A stretch of 64,000 nt of DNA from CAZCGA01 sp964498075 (GCA_964498075.1 CAZCGA010000004.1:1-64000); one strand, 5' to 3'. Counted from the stretch's first letter, positions 38,444-47,500 are shown. Notes: generated by a model not told the origin, from the sequence alone. Numbers and translations are program-made.

Positions 38444-39226
38444 CTACGCTGGCATGGCGAGATGGAGATACCAGTGAATGATTTGCTCGCCGAAGAGCAA
38501 GGCACACACCGCGCCGGCCGCGAGAAATGGGCCGAACGGAATCGGGACGCGCGTGTCGCCGCCGCGGAGGACGATCAACCCAATGCCCACGGCCGCACCA
38601 ACGAACGAGCCGAGGACCAGCGTCACCAGCACGCCGCGCCAGCCGAGGAAGGCGCCGATCATCGCCAGCAGCTTGATGTCGCCACCGCCCATGCCTTCGC
38701 GGCCGGTCAGCGCGTGGTAGCCGGCTGCGACCGCCCACAGAGTGCCGCCCCCGATCAGCACGCCGATCGCGCTGTCCATCAACGACGGTCCGTACCCGAG
38801 CGCTGCGCAGGCGACGCCGATCGGAATGCCCGGCAGGCTGATGGCGTCCGGAATGATCTGATGGTCGAGATCGATGCAGCTGATGACGATGAGCGCCGCC
38901 ACGAACGCCGCGTACATCGCGACCGCCGGTGACAGCCCAAAGCGATCCAGCAACACCACGAGCATCAAACCGCTCAGCGCCTCCACGGCAGGATAGCGCG
39001 GCGAGATCTGCCCGCCACAGGCGCGGCAGTGGCCGCGCAGCAGCAGGTAGCTGAGCAATGGGATGTTGTCGCGGTTCTGAATGCGGGCATCGCACCCCGG
39101 ACAGTGGGATGGCGGAAAGACGATCGACTGGCCCAGTGGCAGCCGGTGGATGCAGACGTTGAGAAAGCTGCCGATCGCCGCCCCGAACACGAACCCCGCC
39201 AGTAAGAGCATCACCCCACCCCGCAA
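38444..39226 (-). CDS. pilD: Prepilin peptidase / N-methyltransferase
   Basis: PilD cleaves prepilin leaders and methylates the new N-terminus at the inner membrane. The protein has the zinc-binding CPGC...CRACG cytosolic loop of the methyltransferase part, and DLDHQIIPD and GGGDIKLLAMIG with the two catalytic aspartates. It also has 7-8 membrane helices. It precedes the minor pilin genes, giving substrate context. No major pilin, PilB or PilQ gene is within the window. Confidence 0.95.
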   Translation of the reverse strand: MRGGVMLLLAGFVFGAAIGSFLNVCIHRLPLGQSIVFPPSHCPGCDARIQNRDNIPLLSYLLLRGHCRACGGQISPRYPAVEALSGLMLVVLLDRFGLSPAVAMYAAFVAALIVISCIDLDHQIIPDAISLPGIPIGVACAALGYGPSLMDSAIGVLIGGGTLWAVAAGYHALTGREGMGGGDIKLLAMIGAFLGWRGVLVTLVLGSFVGAAVGIGLIVLRGGDTRVPIPFGPFLAAGAVCALLFGEQIIHWYLHLAMPA

Positions 39227-39258
39227 CCGCCGCGCGACGCGACCTTTCGCTGCCGTGA

Positions 39259-40473
39259 TTACTGCGCCGGGGGCAGCTGGTAGAGCTCCGCCGAGTTGAG
39301 GCCGAGAATCCGGCCACGGGCCGCCGCGTCGAGGCTGGCGGTGCTTTCGCGCAGCTCATCGACGACGCCCGGGAACTTCGCGTCGGGGTGCGGATAGTCG
39401 CTCGCCCAAATGATCCGATCGGCACCCACCAGCGGGCTGCGGGCGGTGAACGCCAGCGTGCTCTCGTCGGGGTCGAAGGAGATCCAGCACTGGCGGCGGA
39501 AATACTCCGACGGCTTGCGCTTCATCCACGGCACATCCCAGCGGAAGACCTCGAAGTGATGATCGAGCCGCTCGAGCCACGGGACGATCCAGCCGCCGTT
39601 GGCTTCCAGGAAGATCAGCTTGAGCCGCGGGAAACGCTCCAGCACGCCGCCACAGATCATGATCGACAGCGTTTCCATGATGTCGAACGGGTTGGACAGC
39701 GCCTGGCTGAAGAAGATGTTGGCCATGTTGCGGATCGGGCTGGCACGATCGAAGTTCTCCATGTCGACGCCCGGCGCCTTGAGCTGAAAGTAGCCGAGGG
39801 CGCGGCACGCTCCGGGCATGTCCGGCGCGAGGAACGGATGCAGGCCGACGGGCAAGTCGAGGTCCTGGCACGTCTGCCAGATCGGGTCGTACACCGGGTC
39901 GTTGAACTTCTTGCCGTCGATCGACGGATTGGGTCGCAGGAAGATGCCGACGTGTCCCAGCTCCTTAGCGCGACGGATCACCCGCACGGCGCGCTCGATG
40001 TCCTGGTGCGGCACGGCGGCGACGGCGAACAAGCGGCGCGGCGCGGCCGTGCAGTAGTCGCTGAGCCACTCGTTGTACGCATTCGCTTGGACCTCGGCGA
40101 ACTCGGCGTCGGCCAGGCCCGGCAGGCCGAGCAGCATGGTCGGATAGAGCACCGCCTGCTCGATGCCGTCGGTGTCCATGTCGACGAGCCGCGGCCGCGG
40201 CTGGTAGGCACCGGGCTTCACCTCGGTGTACTTGAGCTTCCCGGCGCGGGCGCGCTCGCGGTCCTGCAGCGACATGCCCGCGGTCCCCGCCAGCGCCAAG
40301 CCGCCGGCCGGCCGTTCGCCGCCGTTGTAGCGCAGCCACTCGCTGCCGTCGGGCTTGGTGACGATCTGCCAGATGCGATCGCGAAACTTCTGCGGCGCAC
40401 GCTCGGCCATGCCTGTCGGCGGCTCGAGCACATGCCCGTCGGCGTCAACGATCCGTTCGCCATTCTGCTTCAT
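39259..40473 (-). CDS. Amidohydrolase family protein (TIM-barrel, decarboxylase-like)
   Basis: The 404-residue protein begins with the metal-binding DADGHVLEP and has LHPF in the middle, FLEANGGWIVPWLERLDHH and the late ASDYPHPDAKFP. This is the amidohydrolase-2/ACMSD-like group common in degraders of aromatic or hydroxy acids. GGAGGAGA lies 7 nt before the ATG at 40473, fixing the start. It is upstream of pilD by 32 nt but functionally unrelated. Substrate is unknown. Confidence 0.9.
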   Translation of the reverse strand: MKQNGERIVDADGHVLEPPTGMAERAPQKFRDRIWQIVTKPDGSEWLRYNGGERPAGGLALAGTAGMSLQDRERARAGKLKYTEVKPGAYQPRPRLVDMDTDGIEQAVLYPTMLLGLPGLADAEFAEVQANAYNEWLSDYCTAAPRRLFAVAAVPHQDIERAVRVIRRAKELGHVGIFLRPNPSIDGKKFNDPVYDPIWQTCQDLDLPVGLHPFLAPDMPGACRALGYFQLKAPGVDMENFDRASPIRNMANIFFSQALSNPFDIMETLSIMICGGVLERFPRLKLIFLEANGGWIVPWLERLDHHFEVFRWDVPWMKRKPSEYFRRQCWISFDPDESTLAFTARSPLVGADRIIWASDYPHPDAKFPGVVDELRESTASLDAAARGRILGLNSAELYQLPPAQ

Positions 40474-40652
40474 TACACCGTCTCCTCCGTGGGGCGGCAT
40501 GGTATGCGGTAGGCGACCCACGCACCGTTCTCGCTGCAGACAGACACGACCGATCTGCGCGAAAACCGCCTGCACCTGTAGGGTGAAACGCCGACCTAGT
40601 CAAGGCGAGTCCACCATAGGAAAGCCTGCAGCGTTCAGCTATCAGCTGCGAC

Positions 40653-41999
40653 ATGCGGATCGCCATCGTTGGCGCGGGACCGGCTGGGCTGGCCGCCGCC
40701 TATGACCTCAGCCGCGCGCCGCACCGGGTGACCATCTTCGAAGGCGCACCGACCGTTGGCGGGCTCGCCGCGGGCTTCAAAGCGCCGCATTGGGAGTGGA
40801 CGCTGGAGAAGTTCTACCATCACTGGTTCCAGTCGGACGCCGCCATGCTCGGGCTCATCAAGGAGCTGGGTTGGAGCGACCAGGTCCTGTTCCCGCGGCC
40901 GATCACGGTGCTGTACCAGGACGGGCAGTTCTACCCGTCCGACTCGCCGCTCACCGCCCTCACCTTCTTCCTGCGGCACTATCCGTTGCTCGACGTGATC
41001 CGCTTCGGGCTCGTGGGCGTGTACTTGAAGCTCACGCCACGCTGGCAGCCGCTCGAACGGGTCACTGCCGACGAATGGATGCGCCGCTGGTGCGGTCCAC
41101 GCATCTACGACGCGGTCTGGAAGCCCATGCTCGTGGGCAAGTTCGGGGAAGAGAACCTCAACGTCGTCAACATGGCCTGGCTCTGGGCGCGGATCAAGTC
41201 GCGGACTACGCGTCTCGGCACCTTCGTCGGCGGCTTCCAGGCGTTCATGGACAAGCTGGCCGACGTGGTGCGGGCGCACGGGACGGAGATCCGTCTGAGC
41301 AGTGCGGTCACCGGGATCAAGAAGAACGGCGACGACACGCTGCGCGTCGAGTCGGCCGGCGGCACCGCGGTCTTCGACGCGGTCATCTCCACCTCGTCGC
41401 CGGCGCTCACGGCCCGTCTGGCTCCGGACCTGCCGGCCGCGTACTCCGAGAAGCTGCGCGCCTTGAAGTCCATGGGCGCGGTGGTGATGATCCTCACCCT
41501 CGATCGCCAGCTCACCAAGTTCTATTGGCACAATCTCCCCAAGGGTGCCGGCTTTCCCTTTCTGGCGATGGTCGAGCACACCAACTTCATCGGTGCGGAG
41601 CACTACGGCGGTGACCACATCATCTACTGCGGCGACTACCTGAACCCCGACCACGAGCACTTCACGCTGTCGAAGGAGGAGCTGCTGGAGCGCTTCCTGC
41701 CGGCGCTGCCGCGCTTCAATCCGCAGTTCGATCGCAGCTGGGTGAAGGCGAGCTGGTTGTGGAAGACCGCTTACGCGCAGCCGGTGCCGCCGGTGAATCA
41801 CTCGCGCAACATCCCGGCGATCCGCACGCCGGTGAAGGGTTTGTACTTCGCCTCGATGAGCCAGGTGTATCCGTGGGATCGCGGCACGAACTTCGCCGTG
41901 GAGATCGGCCGGCGGGTGGCCACGATGGTGATGGAGGACCTCGGCGGCCAGCGGCCGGCCGCCGCAGTTCCGGTGGCTTCGCGCGCAGCGCTCGGCTAG
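40653..41999 (+). CDS. FAD-dependent amine oxidase-fold oxidoreductase
   Basis: An N-terminal dinucleotide motif VGAGPAGLAAAYDLSRAP with the GGLAAGF loop and a C-terminal GLYFASMSQVYPWDRGTNFA FAD-closing motif place it in the amine oxidase/protoporphyrinogen oxidase-like superfamily. Related proteins act on sugar or polyprenyl substrates; the reaction here is unknown. It starts at ATG with no Shine-Dalgarno and a TATCAG box 7 nt before. The next gene, an MFS transporter, starts 10 nt after its stop. Confidence 0.88.
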   Translation: MRIAIVGAGPAGLAAAYDLSRAPHRVTIFEGAPTVGGLAAGFKAPHWEWTLEKFYHHWFQSDAAMLGLIKELGWSDQVLFPRPITVLYQDGQFYPSDSPLTALTFFLRHYPLLDVIRFGLVGVYLKLTPRWQPLERVTADEWMRRWCGPRIYDAVWKPMLVGKFGEENLNVVNMAWLWARIKSRTTRLGTFVGGFQAFMDKLADVVRAHGTEIRLSSAVTGIKKNGDDTLRVESAGGTAVFDAVISTSSPALTARLAPDLPAAYSEKLRALKSMGAVVMILTLDRQLTKFYWHNLPKGAGFPFLAMVEHTNFIGAEHYGGDHIIYCGDYLNPDHEHFTLSKEELLERFLPALPRFNPQFDRSWVKASWLWKTAYAQPVPPVNHSRNIPAIRTPVKGLYFASMSQVYPWDRGTNFAVEIGRRVATMVMEDLGGQRPAAAVPVASRAALG

Positions 42000-42009
42000 C
42001 ATCGCGCGC

Positions 42010-43332
42010 GTGAATCCCGCGGCGTCAGCGCCAGGCGTGCCGGCGGAGCGCACGGCCCGCAAACCGTGGTGGCTGAAGGTGCAGCCGCACCTCGGCCGTG
42101 CCCCGGCTCTGACACGGCACCAGTGGCAGCTGTTGGGCATGGTCGGCGCCGCCAACCTGTTCGACAACTACGGCGTGGCGCTGATGGCGTTGGCACTGCC
42201 GCAGATCCAGAGCGGGCTGGGGGTGAGCGAGGCGGAGGTTGGAGGCGTCATCGGTCTGGTGCGCCTCGGCGTGATCCCGGCGATCCTGTTCACGGTCCTC
42301 GCCGACTACATCGGCCGCCGCCTGCTCTTGCTATGGACGATCGTCGGCCTCACCTCGTGCACCTTCCTCACCGGATTCGCCCGCGACCCGCAGCAGTTCA
42401 CGGTGCTGCAGTTTCTGGCGCGCATGTTCATCGCCGGCGAAGCTATGCTGGCGGTCGTGGTGATCGCCGAGGAGTTCGACGCGGAGACACGCGGCTGGGG
42501 CATCGGCATCCTGGGCGCCCTCGGTACCCTCGGCCACGGCCTCGCGGCGATCATCTTCGCAGTGGTCAACGTCCTGCCGTTCGGCTGGCGCATGCTGTAC
42601 GTGCTCGGCGCCGCGCCGCTGGTACTCCTGACGTGGTTCCGGCGCTCGCTCGGGGAGACGCAGCGTTTCGAGACGCACCAACGGGCGCGTCTGACCTCCG
42701 GGGTGCAGACGGCACTGGAGCCGTTCCGCAACTTGGTGCGCATGTATCCGGGCCGCATGGTGGCGCTGTGCGCGGCGCTTTTCCCGTTCGTCTTCGTGAT
42801 GGAAACGGCCATGATCTTCATGCCGAAGTCGCTGCAGCAGGTGCACGGTTACTCTCCCGCCGGGGTGGCGCTGCTCAATCTGACGATGGGCGCGCTGGCG
42901 CCGATCGGCAACGTCGTCGGTGGCTCGCTGGCCGACCGATTCGGGCGCAAGCGCGTGCTGGCCGCCTCGATCCTGCTGAACGCCGCAGCCATCGGGCTCT
43001 TCTACAACACCGGCGGCAGGTGGATCCCGCCGATCTTCGGCGTGATGCTGCTCACGCTCACCATGTCCCTGGTACTGTTCGCGGCGCTGGGCAGCGAGCT
43101 GTTCCCGACATCGTACCGCTCGACCGCATCGGGCGTGCGCGCGGTGGTCGCGACGCTCGGTGCAGCGCTCGGTTTCTGGGTCGAAGGGCGGCTGTACTCC
43201 CGCTTCGGCAGCCATGCGGGCGCGATCACGGCCATGTTGGTGGTTACACCCATTGCGCCGCTGATCATCGCGCTGTTCTTGCCGGAAACCGCCAAGCAGG
43301 AGCTCGAGGACATCGCCCCCGAGCTCGCGTAG
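42010..43332 (+). CDS. MFS transporter (sugar/metabolite:H+ symporter type)
   Basis: The 440-residue protein has 12 predicted helices, the loop motif DYIGRRLLLL between helices 2 and 3 and its repeat ADRFGRKRVL in the second half. LFPTSYRSTASGVRA near helix 10 is typical of the metabolite:H+ symporter group. It starts with GTG 10 nt after the flavoprotein gene, with TAGCAT seven nt upstream and no ribosome site. Substrate is unknown, perhaps related to the flavoprotein. Confidence 0.88.
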   Translation: MNPAASAPGVPAERTARKPWWLKVQPHLGRAPALTRHQWQLLGMVGAANLFDNYGVALMALALPQIQSGLGVSEAEVGGVIGLVRLGVIPAILFTVLADYIGRRLLLLWTIVGLTSCTFLTGFARDPQQFTVLQFLARMFIAGEAMLAVVVIAEEFDAETRGWGIGILGALGTLGHGLAAIIFAVVNVLPFGWRMLYVLGAAPLVLLTWFRRSLGETQRFETHQRARLTSGVQTALEPFRNLVRMYPGRMVALCAALFPFVFVMETAMIFMPKSLQQVHGYSPAGVALLNLTMGALAPIGNVVGGSLADRFGRKRVLAASILLNAAAIGLFYNTGGRWIPPIFGVMLLTLTMSLVLFAALGSELFPTSYRSTASGVRAVVATLGAALGFWVEGRLYSRFGSHAGAITAMLVVTPIAPLIIALFLPETAKQELEDIAPELA

Positions 43333-43339
43333 GTGACCG

Positions 43340-43496
43340 ATGGAATCGGACTGGGACTACCGCGGCCTCGCCGCCGAGGCTGACGATCTGTGGTTCGGCG
43401 AGGAGCCGTTCGAAGACCAGGTGTTCTACCGGCGCAAGATTCAGCAAGCCGGCGGACCGGCATGAGGTGATGGTGTTCGCAGCCAGGAAGCGTTGA
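43340..43496 (+). pseudogene. Class I SAM methyltransferase with its middle deleted
   Basis: From ATG 43340 a 41-codon frame encodes MESDWDYRGLAAEADDLWFG and ends EDQVFYRRKIQQAGGPA at TGA 43463. This matches the start of class I methyltransferases, which continue into ALELGCGTGR. One frame over, HEVMVFAARKR ends at TGA 43494-43496, like the end of such enzymes. The SAM-binding core between them is missing. The join lies near 43460. The remnant directly follows the MFS gene and is followed by a palindromic repeat. Confidence 0.65.
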
Positions 43497-43566
43497 GTCA
43501 TTGAGCCATCGGCTCATTGATTCATTGTCTTCAATGATCCAATGATTCGATGAGCCGATGACTCAA
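43493..43566. repeat. Palindromic octamer-based repeat (TGAnnCAT units)
   Basis: The left half is a run of near-identical 8-mers (TGAGTCAT, TGAGCCAT, CGGCTCAT, TGATTCAT). The right half contains the complementary pieces, ending GATGAGCCGATGACTCAA, so the ends TTGAGTCAT and ATGACTCAA pair exactly. It begins in the last codon of the methyltransferase remnant and contains the start codon of the next gene (43558). Confidence 0.65.
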
Positions 43567-44901
43567 TTCTTAGTGCGTCGCGCGACGGCGGCGGACACCG
43601 AAGCGCTGGTGGCGTTCAACGCGGACATCTTGCGCCATCAGGACGCCGAGGAGCCCGACGAGCGTACCGGCGCGTGGACCCGCGACCTGATGCAAGGCGG
43701 CCATCCGACCTGTCGTGCCGAAGACTTCCTCGTCGTCGACGACACGCGCACCGGCGCACTCGTGTCGTCGCTGTGCGTCATCCCGCAATCCTGGTCGTAC
43801 GGCGGCGTTCCCGTCAGGGTCGGCCAGCCCGAGCTGGTTGGAACGTTGCCGGCGTACCGCGGCCAGGGGTTGGTACGCCGGCAGTTCGAGCTGATGCACG
43901 AAGTGAGCGCGGCGCGCGGCGAGCAACTGCTCGCGATCGACGGCGTCCCGTGGTTCTATCGTCAGTTCGGCTACGAGATGGCGCTCGAGCTGCGTGGGGA
44001 GCTAAGCATCGACGCGGCGCGCGTACCGCGGCTCGATGCGGGCGCCGTCGAGCCATACCGCGTGCGTCCCGCCACCGACTCCGACGTGCCGTTCATCGCG
44101 CCCATCGCGGCGCGCGCCGCCGCCCGCTATCTGATGACCTGCTGCCGCGACGCGACGGCCTGGCGCTACGAGCTGCGGGGCCGCGGCCCGCTGAACGCCC
44201 ATCGCATCGCGCTCCGTGTGGTCGAGGCGGCGGACGGCCGGCCGGTGGGGTTCATCGCACACTTCCCACGGTTGTTCGCGACGAGCCTGGCGGTCGTCGC
44301 GTACGAGCTGGCGCCGGAGGCAGACTGGCTCGCGGTCACGCCGAGCATCCTGCGCTACCTGCGGAGCACGGGCGAAGCGCTTGCCGAGAGCGCGGCGTCG
44401 AGTCGGCAGGCGCGCATCGGCTTCTGGTTGGGCACGGCGCATCCGCTGTATGAGTTGATTCAGGACCTCGGGCCCCGCGATGAAGGCGCCTATGCGTGGT
44501 ACCTGCGGGTCGCCGACCTGCCGGGCTTCTTGCGGCATGTCGCTCCGGTGTTCGAGCGGCGGCTCGCGACGTCGGCGTTGGCCGACCACACGGGTGAGCT
44601 GCGCCTCAGCTTCTATCGCGGCGGCGTGCGCCTGGCGTTCGAGCGCGGGCGGCTGCGCGAGGTCACCCCGTGGCGACAGTCGATGCAGCTGGCTGGCGTC
44701 GAACGACTGCAGCAGACGACGGCGGAACGGTCCGGCGCGGCGTTTCCTGGCTTGACGTTCTTGCAGCTCCTCTTCGGCTATCGGTCGCTCGACGAGCTGC
44801 AGCACGCCTTCCCAGATTGTCTGGTCCGCACCGACGATGCGCGCGCCGTGCTGGACATGCTGTTTCCCAAGCAGCCCTCGAACGTGTGGGCGGTGGTGTG
44901 A
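43558..44901 (+). CDS. GNAT-family N-acetyltransferase with C-terminal extension
   Basis: The protein has one clear N-terminal GNAT domain (about 1-150) with the acetyl-CoA loop LPAYRGQGLVRRQFELMHE. A second GNAT-like region and a C-terminal sterol-carrier-like beta domain follow, giving 447 residues and an Eis-like overall size. The substrate is unknown. The ATG lies inside a palindromic repeat with no ribosome site, so the repeat may have replaced the natural leader. MTQFLVRRATAADTEAL looks like a normal GNAT start. Confidence 0.85.
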   Translation: MTQFLVRRATAADTEALVAFNADILRHQDAEEPDERTGAWTRDLMQGGHPTCRAEDFLVVDDTRTGALVSSLCVIPQSWSYGGVPVRVGQPELVGTLPAYRGQGLVRRQFELMHEVSAARGEQLLAIDGVPWFYRQFGYEMALELRGELSIDAARVPRLDAGAVEPYRVRPATDSDVPFIAPIAARAAARYLMTCCRDATAWRYELRGRGPLNAHRIALRVVEAADGRPVGFIAHFPRLFATSLAVVAYELAPEADWLAVTPSILRYLRSTGEALAESAASSRQARIGFWLGTAHPLYELIQDLGPRDEGAYAWYLRVADLPGFLRHVAPVFERRLATSALADHTGELRLSFYRGGVRLAFERGRLREVTPWRQSMQLAGVERLQQTTAERSGAAFPGLTFLQLLFGYRSLDELQHAFPDCLVRTDDARAVLDMLFPKQPSNVWAVV

Positions 44902-44920
44902 AGCACGAGAGGAGCATCCG

Positions 44921-46009
44921 ATGGAGTCGAAGCCGTTGAGCGAAAGTGGCGTGGCCTTCCGCGAGCTGCTCGATCTTTTGCGCGACGCGGATCAGACGTT
45001 TCTCAGCGGCCCACGCAGCGGCATGGACGAGCTGGGGGTGGCTGAGGGCTACCGCCACCTGACGCACTTGCTCGGCTACGCGTTCGATCTCTATTTCGAG
45101 GCCGACCCCGACCGTTCCAGCTTCACGCCGCTGGCGTCGCCGACGCGCAAGATCCTGGGTGACAACGTCGACTCGCGCTACTTTTTCGCGCCGCTCGACG
45201 GCACGCGCGCCTATCGCATCCGCGGCACGCGCGGCAACGACGTGTACCTGTCGTTCTGTGTGTACGGCGGCAAGCCCGACGGCGAGTGGTCCGACCGTGT
45301 CGTCGCCAACGTCTCGCAGCGCGACATCGCCTTCGGACCCGACGGCCGCTTCGAGCTGGTCCTCAGCCCGCAGCGGCTCGGCAGCGGCGCCAACTGGGTG
45401 AAGCTGGACCCCGATGCGGTCTGCGTCATCTCGCGCGAGTACTACACCGACCTGCGCGCCGCGCAACCGGCGCACTTCGTCATCGAGGCCATCGAACCGG
45501 TCGCCCCTCCTCTGCCGCTGAGCGACGCGATAGTCGCGGCGCGGTTGCGAGCCGTCGCCACGTTCGTGCGCGAGACCATCCAGTTCGCGCCGATCCCGCC
45601 GTTGCCGGCGGCCAACGTGCTGCTGCCGCCGATGCCATGGAGCCCGACGGTGCGGGGTTGGGGGACGCCGGACAACATCTACGCCCTCGGCGCCTTTCAG
45701 CTCGAACCCGACGAGGCGCTGGTGATCGAGGGCCGCTCGCCGCCGTGCACGTACTGGGGCGTGCAGCTGTGGAACCGCTACATGCAGTCGCTCGACTACC
45801 GCTACCACCGCGTGTCGATCAACGGCGCGCAGGCCACGCTGGAGCCCGACGGGTCCTTCCGGGTGGTGATCGCGCATCGCAATCCCGGCGTCCCCAACTG
45901 GTTGGATACGGCCAGCCACCGCGACGGTCTCTTCTTCTGCCGCTGGCTGCAGGCGGACGCGTTGCCGGAGCATCCGGCGACGAAGGTCGTGCGGCTCGCG
46001 GACCTGTAG
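44921..46009 (+). CDS. DUF1214 domain-containing protein
   Basis: The 362-residue protein has a charged helical N-terminus and a beta-rich C-terminal part. The latter contains PDNIYALGAFQLEPDEALVI, a Tyr/Trp-rich WGVQLWNRYMQSLDYR and NWLDTASHRDGLFFCRW, the signature of DUF1214 (often paired with DUF1254). Its biochemical role is not established. AGAGGAG precedes the ATG at 44921. It lies 19 nt after the GNAT gene and 11 nt before a flavoprotein gene, so the three are probably one operon. Confidence 0.87.
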   Translation: MESKPLSESGVAFRELLDLLRDADQTFLSGPRSGMDELGVAEGYRHLTHLLGYAFDLYFEADPDRSSFTPLASPTRKILGDNVDSRYFFAPLDGTRAYRIRGTRGNDVYLSFCVYGGKPDGEWSDRVVANVSQRDIAFGPDGRFELVLSPQRLGSGANWVKLDPDAVCVISREYYTDLRAAQPAHFVIEAIEPVAPPLPLSDAIVAARLRAVATFVRETIQFAPIPPLPAANVLLPPMPWSPTVRGWGTPDNIYALGAFQLEPDEALVIEGRSPPCTYWGVQLWNRYMQSLDYRYHRVSINGAQATLEPDGSFRVVIAHRNPGVPNWLDTASHRDGLFFCRWLQADALPEHPATKVVRLADL

Positions 46010-46020
46010 GGGGGTCTGCC

Positions 46021-47151
46021 ATGCCGGCACGAGAGTTCGAGGTCATCATCATCGGCGGCGGGATCGCCGGCGCCTCTCTCGCCTACTTCCTGACCGAGCG
46101 GGGGCTGACCGACATCCTGCTCGTCGAGCGTGAAGAGCAACCCGGCTATCACACCACCGGTCGCAGCGCGGCGTCGCTGGTCGAGTGGGACCCGATCCCG
46201 GCGTTACATCAGCTCAAGGTGTTGGGGGCGGCGTTTCTGCGCAACCCTCCGCCTGGGTTTTCCGAGCAGCGCGTGCTGCATCCGTCTGGAATCCTGGTGA
46301 CGTTTCAGGAGCCCATGTGGAGCGCGGTTGCACAAGTGGCGCCGTTGCTCGCGCAGCAAGGCACAGTCATCGAAGTGCTGTCGTCCGCGCAGGTCGTCGA
46401 CAAGATTCCGGTGCTGTCGCCGCAGTACTTCGACGGTGGCGTCTTCTTTCCCGAGGACGGGCACATCGACGTGCACGAGCTGCTGTGGAGCTACCTCAAG
46501 CATGCGGCGCGGCGCGGCGCGCAGCGGCAGTGTGGCGTCGAGGTCCAGGGCATCCGTGTGGAGCGCGGACGCCGCCTTGGTGTGGTCACCATCGCGGGAG
46601 AGTTCGCGGCGCGCTGGGTCGTCAACGCTGCGGGTGCCTGGGCCGGGAAGATCGGCGTCCTCGCCAGTGCGGCGCCGATTGCGCTGACGCCGCGTCGGCG
46701 GACCATCGTTACGTTCGCGGCGCCGGAGGGCCTCGACGTCAGTGGCTGGCCGCTGGTCGACAACGAGTCGCACCATCTCTACTTCGCCCCGGAGTCGGGC
46801 GGCCTGCTGGCGAGCCCGATGGACGAGGAGCCGATGGAGCCGTGCGACGTGCAGCCGGACGACGTCGTAGTTGCCGAGACCATCGACCGTCTGGGCAAGC
46901 TGGCTCCGGGACTGGTCCCGAAGACCTTGCGTCGCACCTGGGCCGGCTTGCGCACCTTCGCCCCTGACCGCGTCCTGGTAGTCGGCGAAGACCCGCTGGT
47001 CAGCGGCTTCTTCTGGTTAGCCGGTCAAGGTGGTTGCGGCATCGAGACCAGCCCCGCGGTCGGTCAGATCGCTGCCGACCTGCTCCTCGACGGTCGTACC
47101 GAGCGCTACGACGCCGCGCAGCTCGCGCCGTCGCGCTTCACGACGCGGTGA
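46021..47151 (+). CDS. FAD-dependent oxidoreductase (D-amino-acid/glycine oxidase family)
   Basis: The protein begins with IIIGGGIAGASLAYFLTERG and has the DAO-family Arg/Ser-rich loop TTGRSAASLVEWD. It also has WVVNAAGAWAG in the middle and a C-terminal FFWLAGQGGCGIETSPAVGQ that closes the FAD site. Length is 376 residues. It likely oxidises an amino acid or related amine. It is the last gene of the GNAT-DUF1214-oxidase run; a large open frame extending upstream in this frame is a shadow of the DUF1214 gene. Confidence 0.9.
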   Translation: MPAREFEVIIIGGGIAGASLAYFLTERGLTDILLVEREEQPGYHTTGRSAASLVEWDPIPALHQLKVLGAAFLRNPPPGFSEQRVLHPSGILVTFQEPMWSAVAQVAPLLAQQGTVIEVLSSAQVVDKIPVLSPQYFDGGVFFPEDGHIDVHELLWSYLKHAARRGAQRQCGVEVQGIRVERGRRLGVVTIAGEFAARWVVNAAGAWAGKIGVLASAAPIALTPRRRTIVTFAAPEGLDVSGWPLVDNESHHLYFAPESGGLLASPMDEEPMEPCDVQPDDVVVAETIDRLGKLAPGLVPKTLRRTWAGLRTFAPDRVLVVGEDPLVSGFFWLAGQGGCGIETSPAVGQIAADLLLDGRTERYDAAQLAPSRFTTR

Positions 47152-47389
47152 AGCCGCCGTGTGATACGAAGCCAAGTGCTATCCACTCATGGATTCGATG
47201 ACCATGGAAGGTGTAGGCCACAACCGCTCGAAAACGCCCGCACTTCGCGCGACGAAGTGGAAAACGAAAGACCGCGAAACGGCGCCCAACCTGGCGTGGG
47301 TCGCCGATTCGTTTCGTACGGATAAATAGGGTCAGTAAGTAGTTGTGCAACATCAGGGGAGCCGTGCTACGAACAAGTCGGAGGTTGCC
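47152..47389. other. Intergenic stretch, no firm gene
   Basis: This lower-GC stretch has one small plus-strand open frame (47189-47329, 46 codons, starting MDSMTMEGVGHNRSKTP) with no recognisable family and no ribosome site. Nothing else is supported here. It opens a 2.2-kb zone of gene remnants. Confidence 0.3.
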
Positions 47390-47500
47390 ATGGACGCGCG
47401 GAAGGCAGATCTTGAGCAGAAGGCCCTTCGATTGTCAGCGACCCAGCGAGCGCGGTTGGCCCGTGTTCTTCTGGAGAGCCTCGGGGAGCGTGGCACCTGA
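47390..47500 (+). pseudogene. Truncated addiction-module antitoxin-like gene
   Basis: The 36-residue product MDARKADLEQKALRLSATQR followed by ARLARVLLESLGERGT matches the N-terminal helix pair of the TIGR02574/PF09720 putative addiction-module component family. Full members run to about 70-80 residues. A good GGAGG lies before the ATG. The second half and any RelE-like toxin are absent, so it is probably a remnant. Confidence 0.6.

Noticed and set aside
47189..47329. 46-codon plus-strand open frame (MDSMTMEGVGH...)
   Set aside because: There is no ribosome site, no known motif and it lies in a decayed zone. It is kept only as part of the intergenic entry.
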